Positions 1 to 9,000 of a stretch of 49,405 bases of DNA are shown in pieces. A model generated the notes under the pieces. It was not told where the DNA came from. It saw nothing but the letters and a program-made list of their open reading frames with translations, and ran no database searches. Location of the stretch: NCBI GenBank assembly GCA_002163245.1, contig MAAL01000170.1, positions 1 to 49,405 on the forward strand, read 5' to 3'. This stretch comes from Gammaproteobacteria bacterium 42_54_T18 (GTDB lineage: Bacteria; Pseudomonadota; Gammaproteobacteria; Pseudomonadales; Ketobacteraceae). Position 1 is the stretch's first letter. Every line of letters starts with the position of its first letter. A program made the position numbers and the translations under genes.

Positions 1-3000
1 TGAACCGCCCAATCCCCTGATCATAATACCTAGCCCTTAAGTAATACTGATCAAGGCTCTTATCAAACTGCTCTCCAGTGAACTTATAGCTATTCTCGGT
101 TGTACCAGTTTCCTCCAGCACATCACCAAACGCCTCATAGCTATAAGTGTCCGTTATAGCCCCTGTAGCGTCTGTAAGGGCTCTCGTAGACCCTAACCCA
201 TCATAAGAGTAGAACCTGAAGTCCCCACCTCTACCCTGATTCAACAAGTCATGACCATACGTATAAACAACACTTGCAGGAGCAGTCTCAATATCCCCAA
301 CAACCTCTTCAAGAACCTGTGCATAATCCCTGTTCAAGTCCACTACAAACTGTGTTTTTACACCACCTTCAGTCTTAGACGTCCTGATACCATTCGAATC
401 ATAAGCATACCCAGTGACAACTCCACCTTTATCAACAGATGTCATCTTGTTCTTAGCATCATAGAAGTAAGTGGTAACAACAGCATCCAACGTTTCAGTC
501 TTGGTATTACCGTTATCATCATGCGTATAAACGGTTCCACCTTGCGACGTCAGCCTATCATTCAGGTCATACGCATATTCAGTCTGCACACCGTCAACCG
601 TTTCATACTTCCGATTACCAACCCAATCATAAATGTAGTTCGCGTTGTAGACTTCAGAGCCACCTTCAGTAACCACTTCATCAGTTAATCGATACAAATT
701 GTCATACGTGTAATCTGTAAAGCGACCATCAGCTTCAGTGATATCATCTCTGCGACCAGTGTCATCAAGACCATAGGTGTAGCTGCTTAATACAACCCCG
801 TCTTTATCCTTAGTGGTTAACACTTCAAGCTGATTCACATCGTTGTACTGATACTCACTCACGACACCATTAGGGAACGTTACAGTCCATAAGCTTCCGT
901 TATCGTAATAGGTATAACTTGTGACACCACTTGCATCAGTAACTGTATCCAAACGATTCAAAGCGTCAAACGTGTAGTCCGTTACAGTGATGATTGTTCC
1001 GCGAGTTACCTTAACTTGCTCTCGGTTACCTACATCATCATATTCGTAATCAAGACGTGTACCATCAGGTTTTATTTCATAATCTAAACGGTCTCTTACA
1101 TCGAATGCTGTTTCAGTTACGCCATGCTGGTCTGTGACTGTGTGTACCTGACCGTTATCCCAGTAGGTGTAGGCTTCTGAATTGCCGTCATGATAATCGA
1201 TATGGTCTACACGTCCTTGGTTATCGATGTAGGTTGTATTGGTCTTACCGTTGAAGTCGGTATGTGCAACGGTTCGCGCTGAGTCGTCATAGGTGAACGT
1301 CTCCGTCATGCCTTCCGGTAATTCTCTTGTGAGAACACGCCCAAAGTAATCATAGGTCCAACTCGTTACACGACCTTCAGCATCCGTTTGGGTCAACTTG
1401 TTACCGACTTCGTCATAGGTGTAAAACGTGTCAGGTACAGGTTGTCCATTGATCAACACTTCAGGCGTTACCGTTTCTAAACGACCTAAATCATCATAGC
1501 CGTAACGGGTAGTACGACTGTTCTGATCAATCTGTTTAGTACGCGCACCCATTGCATCATAACGTTGCCCTGCTGCTGTTCCATTATGAAACTCGGTAGT
1601 AATACGCTGATCGAACTCATTAATGTTATACGTTGTTACACGCAATAACGGATCCGTTTCCGTATGTAACTCACCATTTTCGTAATAGGTATACCCATGG
1701 CGTATTTCATCTGCACCAACATATCTGATTACAGCTTTACGACGACCATTTAAGAAGTATTCATATTCGGTTAGGTTGCGTTTTTCATCCCACTCAAACT
1801 GTACCCAGCCTTGCGGCGTGTATTTTGTTTCTGTGTACGAGCCATTGTGGAAAGTCGTTTTCCACAATCGTGCGGCATCGTCATATTCATATTGGGTTTC
1901 ATGCCCTATACGATCAATGACTGACTCCAACAAACCCTCGTTGCTATACCCACGTATCTCTGTGGTGCCATCAACATAGGTTGTAAGTTTTAAGCGGCCA
2001 TAAACGTCGTAATCATAATCCGTCCACACTCCAAAACGATCACGTTCTTGGTCGATGTTTCCGGCCAGATCGTATTTTGTTTCTGTGTAAGTTGCGTCTG
2101 GATATGTAGTTTTAGTTAAGCGATCTCGATCGTCGTAGTCATAACCAACTGTTTCTGTAATAACAACGTTATTAACTGTTCGCTCTCGAGCTTCAGTTTT
2201 GACGTTATTATTGTCATCATAGGTGTAAGTAACTGTTCCTGATATATCGTTCGACTCTGTCCACTTTTGAAATTCCCAATCATGTGTAGACGGGTAATAG
2301 GTGTAGGTAGTGACCATTCCACGCAAGTCGGTCGTGCTATCAACTAAACCATTTCCATTAATAACATTACTCGCCGTGAGCATTGTCACTTCTCCAGAAT
2401 CAGGATCTGTCAACGCAGGCATCGTGATGTGTTCAAGACTACCTCTATCGTTGTATTCCATCACCGTTTCACGATCTAACTCATCGAAGATTTTTCCTTC
2501 TTGGCCTCGAGCATTATAGCCCTCATAGCGAACCCGGTTATGTTCTGGGTCCTCTGCGAACAGCTGGTTATTGTCTTCGTCAAATTCACTAACCCATGTA
2601 TAAAGAGTACCGCCGATGGCTTTAGTTTCTTGGTTATCGTTCTCGTCATAAGTGTATGACGTTACGATATCGCCACCCGCTACTATTTTAATTTCCTCTT
2701 TTACATTGCCTCGATCATCATAATTAAAGTGAGTTTCACGACCATCTAAGTCAGTTATTATTGACGTTCGATCGGTTATATTGTGATTAAACGATTTAGT
2801 AATCCCGTCACCATTTTCTTGACCAACCAATCGACCATCATCGTCGTAGATATTCTTCATCACTTTTCTGTTCAGTGGATCAACAATATCGATCAAGCCA
2901 TGATTGCCATTGTAGGTGTAGCTGGTTTTTGCATTTAGCCGATCTTTGTTAAACTCAAGATCACCGTTTGCATCGTATTCATAATGCATTACCAGGTCAC

Positions 3001-6000
3001 CGGAAGAGCGCTTCACATCTGAAATTCGCCCATCACCATCTCGAATGAAATCCAATGACTTGCCAGAGGAATGGCTAATACCAGAGTCCGTATACGTCAG
3101 CACATGACCATTGGGACCGGTGATAGTCTTTATGCCAAAGTCCTGATCAATGATATACACGTAACCGGCTTTTGTAGTGAGCTTGTAATTCTGCACCTTA
3201 ACCACAACACCTGGATCATCAATATATTCCAGGTTACCGTTATCAAGGTCCGATAAAAACAGCTGACCCAAACCAATTGCTTCTAAGGTTGACTGTGTGT
3301 CGCCCTTAGGAAGAAATTCTAGCGTCATGTATCTACTTGTGTACAAATTGCAATGTGGATTTCCTACTGCCTCCAGGGAATCATTCGACGGTCTAGGTTT
3401 TGGAATAAATGTTTCCACTTCACCATTAGGTAATGTAATTGTGACCACTTTTTTGTACAACGGATAAGTACAATGTGCTCGGGCAGTGAAAAAACCCGAT
3501 GGTGATTTAAACGCCATTGTAAAAGTTTGTTCTTCCAAATAAAAACCAACGGTAGGCTCTAAATTTTCCTCCAAACGAAGATTTTGGTAATCAATACTCC
3601 ACCCATACCCAAAGTCCATTGATTCGTCACGGCGTCGACTATCATAGGTTCTCGACACACTGATCGGGAATCCGGCCATTGGTATATTGGCATCAACTAC
3701 AGTAAAGCTGAAGTTACCTACTTTGAGGTCGCCCGATACAACAACAGATCTATGCACACCAGCGGTCAAACCACTGCTATCTGTTGCTTGTAACAACAGC
3801 TGATAGGTACCGTTAAGTAAATTTGTCGTATCAAAACTAGCAATAGCTTCATTTACAAATGATTTTGGCCCTCGATACAATTCCACAAAATCTTCAATTT
3901 GCACTATATCGCCAAGCGGCTTATCTGCTCGTTTATAATGAAGTGTAACTTCAACGAGATTATCGTCTTGCGCTGTAACAAATATTTCTGTAGGTGCAGT
4001 TATATCAGCAAGGTTAACCGGGGAATTAAATTCAACGACAGGCGGAGTTATATCCGCTGGATCCCGCACGAAAATACTCGTTTCACGGATGATGGTTTGT
4101 AACCCATCAGTGATAGTAGCGACTACAGGAATCACGCCCACATGGGTTGGTGTAACTTGTATCTCCAACATGGCATCTACAGTTACCGGCTCACCATCAA
4201 CTGTTATCTCGACTTGAGGCGTTGAAGCTTCGTTTTCCGTAATTACCGAAACGGTAACTGACTCACCAAAATCTATTATATTCGTAGGAGATATTTGTAT
4301 TTCGGCATCCAGCAATGCTGAATCAGGCACAACTTCTAAATACCAAAACTCACTATTAGAAGAAGCATAATTACCTAAACTATCAATGGCTTGTGCAGAC
4401 ATCCAAACCTTTCCAAGCTTGGTTGGAATCCATGTAATAACACCATTCCCATCAATTTCAACTCCTGAGGCAAATGACGAAATCTTGTAGTTAATAGGTG
4501 TATCGCCTTCGCGATCAGTTGCTAATACTTCGTGAGTAAATCCAACGCCCAGCTTTGCGAATTTTGGCCTGTATGCTGGAACAAACTCTGGAGCATGGTT
4601 ATAAAAGGGCTTTACGTTAATGTAAAACTTCTGAAGAGTCACAGCCCCTTTCTCATCAGTCACACCGACCCAAATAATATAGTTATAATTAGCGCCAGTG
4701 TCAGTTAAATCCTGTTCAGTCGGTTCCCACGTCAACAATCCTAGCTCATTGATTTCGAGCCCGGGAACGCCTACAACCAGTGAATATGACAGCATATCGC
4801 CATCTGGATCATGAGCAACAATTTGATACTTATAAGGACGCGACACTTCCGCGGATTTCACTGGAGAAGATGTAATTACCGGCACCTGATTACTATCAGA
4901 CACACTCACGACAAATTCTTGAATATCCACATTGTTAACGCTGTCACTTAGTCTAATGCGAATCGTATGATCATCAACCTGTGCATCTCCTGGAATCCAC
5001 CTCAAATAATACTTACGTTGATTTGCACCGACTTTTACCAACCCAACACTCATTTGAGGAGGCCCCTCTTCAAGTACAATTTTTAAATTATCTCTGTTGT
5101 CATACAAACCCAACGGAATATCATTACTAATATCAATAAGATAATTATATTCCAGACCGACAAATGCAGAGGTAGGTGGAGTAGAGTCTATTTTAGGTGC
5201 AGTGTTGGGCAAAACCTCAACATCAAAATATCGAATTTCTGTTGTTTCAGCCCCTCGCGCATCTCTTAATTTTAATTCAAATTGATAATCCCCTATTTCT
5301 GTCGGCGTCCAATGTAGAAACCGCCTACAACTTGGGCACGAAGGCCAATAATCCCATGTACTTAGCATATCGATAGACGCACCCTCAGGAGCGTTAACCA
5401 ATGAGAAATCAGGGCCATCACCATCGACATCACTTACATCGATTTCGTATTTATATTCATCTTGATGAAAATCAAGATAGTTCGTGTTGTATACATAAGG
5501 AACACCAACTGTCGCGGTAGTTGCATGAACAGCTTCCTTAAAAACTGTTGCTGTATTAAAAGCCTTGTATTTGTGCAACTGAAAACGTTGTTTTACTACC
5601 GCTCCATTCAAATCAGTTACCTGAACAGCAACCTGTTGATACACTTTTTCTACGGCACTAACATTAACCCATTCCAATAAACCCGTATCACTAATTGTCA
5701 TGCCAGAAGGAGCCTGTTCTAAACTATAAGTTAATAAATCACCGTTCGGGTCAATTGCCTCTACTTGATAGTTGTAGCTTTGCTCCATTACCACTGAAAG
5801 ATTAGGTAGCGAGGTTATTACAGGCGCTTGATTGCTATCGGCCAACAACCAAGATATTGAAACAGTTTTCTCCAAATTACCTACCTGCACGGCTACGTCA
5901 TCGATACCGACTTGATGACTGGAGTAACAATATTCTGCTTCACCGTACTGGTTTGACATCGCATAACCAATAGTCGTCTGCGTGCCCTCAACAACAAACT

Positions 6001-9000
6001 TCACCCTTACACCATGAGCAGGTTTAAAGTCAGTTTTTTTCACCGAGGCGCTAACACATATAGACTCTCCTAGCTTTTGATTGGGCTCTACATCAACCAA
6101 TAGTGAGGCCACCTCAGCGGGCAAGCTAAATGCCATCCCCCCTAGGTACCCATAAGAATCATACGAATCATAACCGTAAACGATTAACCCAAAGGGATCA
6201 GCGGACTCAATCTGATGACTGCCTGTTGTTACTTTAAGCTGCGCATAAGAATAAGCAGAACCATTAATAACATTGAACTTTGCAGGATCAACAGCAACAC
6301 CATCCAAGAATGCAGAATCAATAGCGCTTGTAGGAATCATTACATTTAGAAAATTATGCGTTATGTCGTAGGAGGGCGTATTTACGGTGTATTTGGTTAA
6401 ATATTGTTCCGAAGGTGGTACCACGACCATAAAAGGGTCCCTTGGAATATTCGTATTATCGACTTTAAAGCTTTTCCGATTGAGGCTACTAGAGAACTGT
6501 AGAACCATAATCGGCTGACTTGCGTGAATGCTTTGTGGTTTTATTGAGGCGAACTCGTAAAACTCTTGGCTATCCAGTTGACGGACCAACACACCATTAA
6601 CATACACTTGAGTATCGTCAAATGGTGCAACTATACGAAAAACATCACCACAATTATCATACCCATAATTACAGCTTCCGGTGTAATCAGGGACACTTCC
6701 AAAAAGCGGGGCAGTTATATAATCAACACCAAGGCTTTCTATCGGGGGTAATTGCTCAATCAAATGATCACAGGCCGCATGCGTTTTTGGAACATAAGCA
6801 CAATCATGCTCCCCCAATACTACAATTGGTTTATCTGAATCGATTAAGGTGCCAGTGAAATCAGCAACTTTAGAGCCCCTTGCGCTAAGGTTATACACAT
6901 CGCCAGCATTTAAGTTTAAGGTATAAATATCCCCAGCTTTTACCGCGTCATGTTCATGATCTACTACATTTTCACCAAAAAACATATCCATGGAAGCTTT
7001 GATTTTAACTTGTGTATCATCTTTGGTAGCAATAATGCCAACTACCGGGCTTCTCACAGCATCTAGTAATGTTGTGTAATGACCCACAATATATTGCTTA
7101 CCCAAAGATGAGGCGGGTAACCCTAATAATCCGTCGGTACTGTATTTACGCTGGTTAAGCATATAAACCGACATATTGTCTGTTGATGTAATATGTATCG
7201 CATGGTTCTCTAACACTCGGTTTGTATCAAGCCCACTGACATTAACAAACTCCTCTACGGGAATGCTATAGGTTGAAATAACACCCTGGGTTAAAGCGAT
7301 ACTTTCTGTTTTTCCTAATATCGGTATTTCTATAGTGACGTTTACATTAGGTTGTTGCGATACCATATAGATATGATAAACAGTGTCCGTCAATTTGAAA
7401 TTTTTTGCCGCCGCCAACCAAAAATCAGTTCCTTCATGAGTCGCAGCACGCTTGGTAGACAATACCTCAAGCAATAGCGATTGCTCATCCGTTAAACCGT
7501 TATCATCCTGAACCACAAACGTGAATTCATAATTACCCGGTACAACATCTGCGGTCAGCCATGACACTTCTCCCGTTAGTGAGTTTATTGCCATCGCGTT
7601 AGGTAACGCCTCTGGCTGAACAACCGAATACATTAAATTGTCATCATCTGGGTCTGATGCTTCTAGTGTATAACTCCACAGATCACCCTCCAGGACAAAA
7701 ACTTCAGGCGTTGAAGTTATCTCTGGCGGTTGATTATCCGACGTTACTACAACAAGAAAACTGACAGAGTGATTATCCACACCGTCACTTACACTTACCG
7801 ATATAGGGCCATAGCTTCCTTCGTCACCTTGGTTTGGGGCAATAATTATTTCGGTATTGTTATGGCTAGCAAAGCTTGGTAAGCCTACGACACTGTATGT
7901 TAATAGATCGCTGTCAACATCTGTCGCCTGTAAAGTGAGAACAATCGTTTGATTTTCTGATACGCTTTGATTTGCTATTGCGGATAATTTAGGAGCGTCA
8001 TTAGTGTTCGCTACCGCAATCATGTAGCTTTGTGTTTCGGTTAAGTCTCCATCCGCAACAATGATAGTGATAGCATGATCACCCGACTGTACAAAGGACG
8101 GGATCCAACTAACGACACCGCCTCCATTAACCGACATGCCTTCAGGGGCACCCACAAGTTGATATGTAAGCGCATCACCATCAGGGTCATTTGCTAAGAC
8201 ATTATATTGATAATCCGTATTTTCAGAGGCATTCGTAATCGGCGTAGAACTAATAACCGGTGCTTGATTCGTATTTTTAACCGTTAACGTAAAACTCTGC
8301 TGAACACTTTGCTCACCATCCGAGACTTCAACTACAACTAACTCTGCACCAGCATCATTAAAGGTTGGCGTCCAGGTAATAACACCCGATAACAAGCTAA
8401 TATTCATACCCGCTGGCAATACAGATAATGAATATGTTAGCGAACCACCATCAGCATCCGTTGCAATTACTGAATATTGATACTCTTGTCCTTCCGCGAT
8501 AGTGGTAATTGGTAAACTGGTAATTGTGGGTGCTTGGTTATTGTTAGTTACGTTAATGGTGAACGTTGATGTACCACTATCAACACCGTCCGTTGCTGTA
8601 ACAGTAATTGGGCCATAACTTCCTGCATCATCGTACCCAGGAGTTATGGTAATTTCTGCACCATTAAGACTCGCAAAGCTTGGTAACCCTACAACACTAT
8701 AAATCAACGTATCGTTGTCGGCATCGGTAGCACTTAATGAAACAGTAATCGTATTATTTTCTACAACGGTTTGATTTGTGATTGCAGTTAATACGGGTGG
8801 CTGATTGGTATTTACAACGGTAATAACAAAACTTTGTGTTGCCGTTAAAACACCATCACTTGCCGTTACCGTGGCAGTGTGATCACCGGACTGTGTAAAT
8901 GTTGGAATCCAGCTAATCTCTCCACTGGTATTAATCAACATGCCAGGTAAAGGTGCAGTGAGCTGATAATCAAGTGCATCACCATCAGCATCACTGGCTA

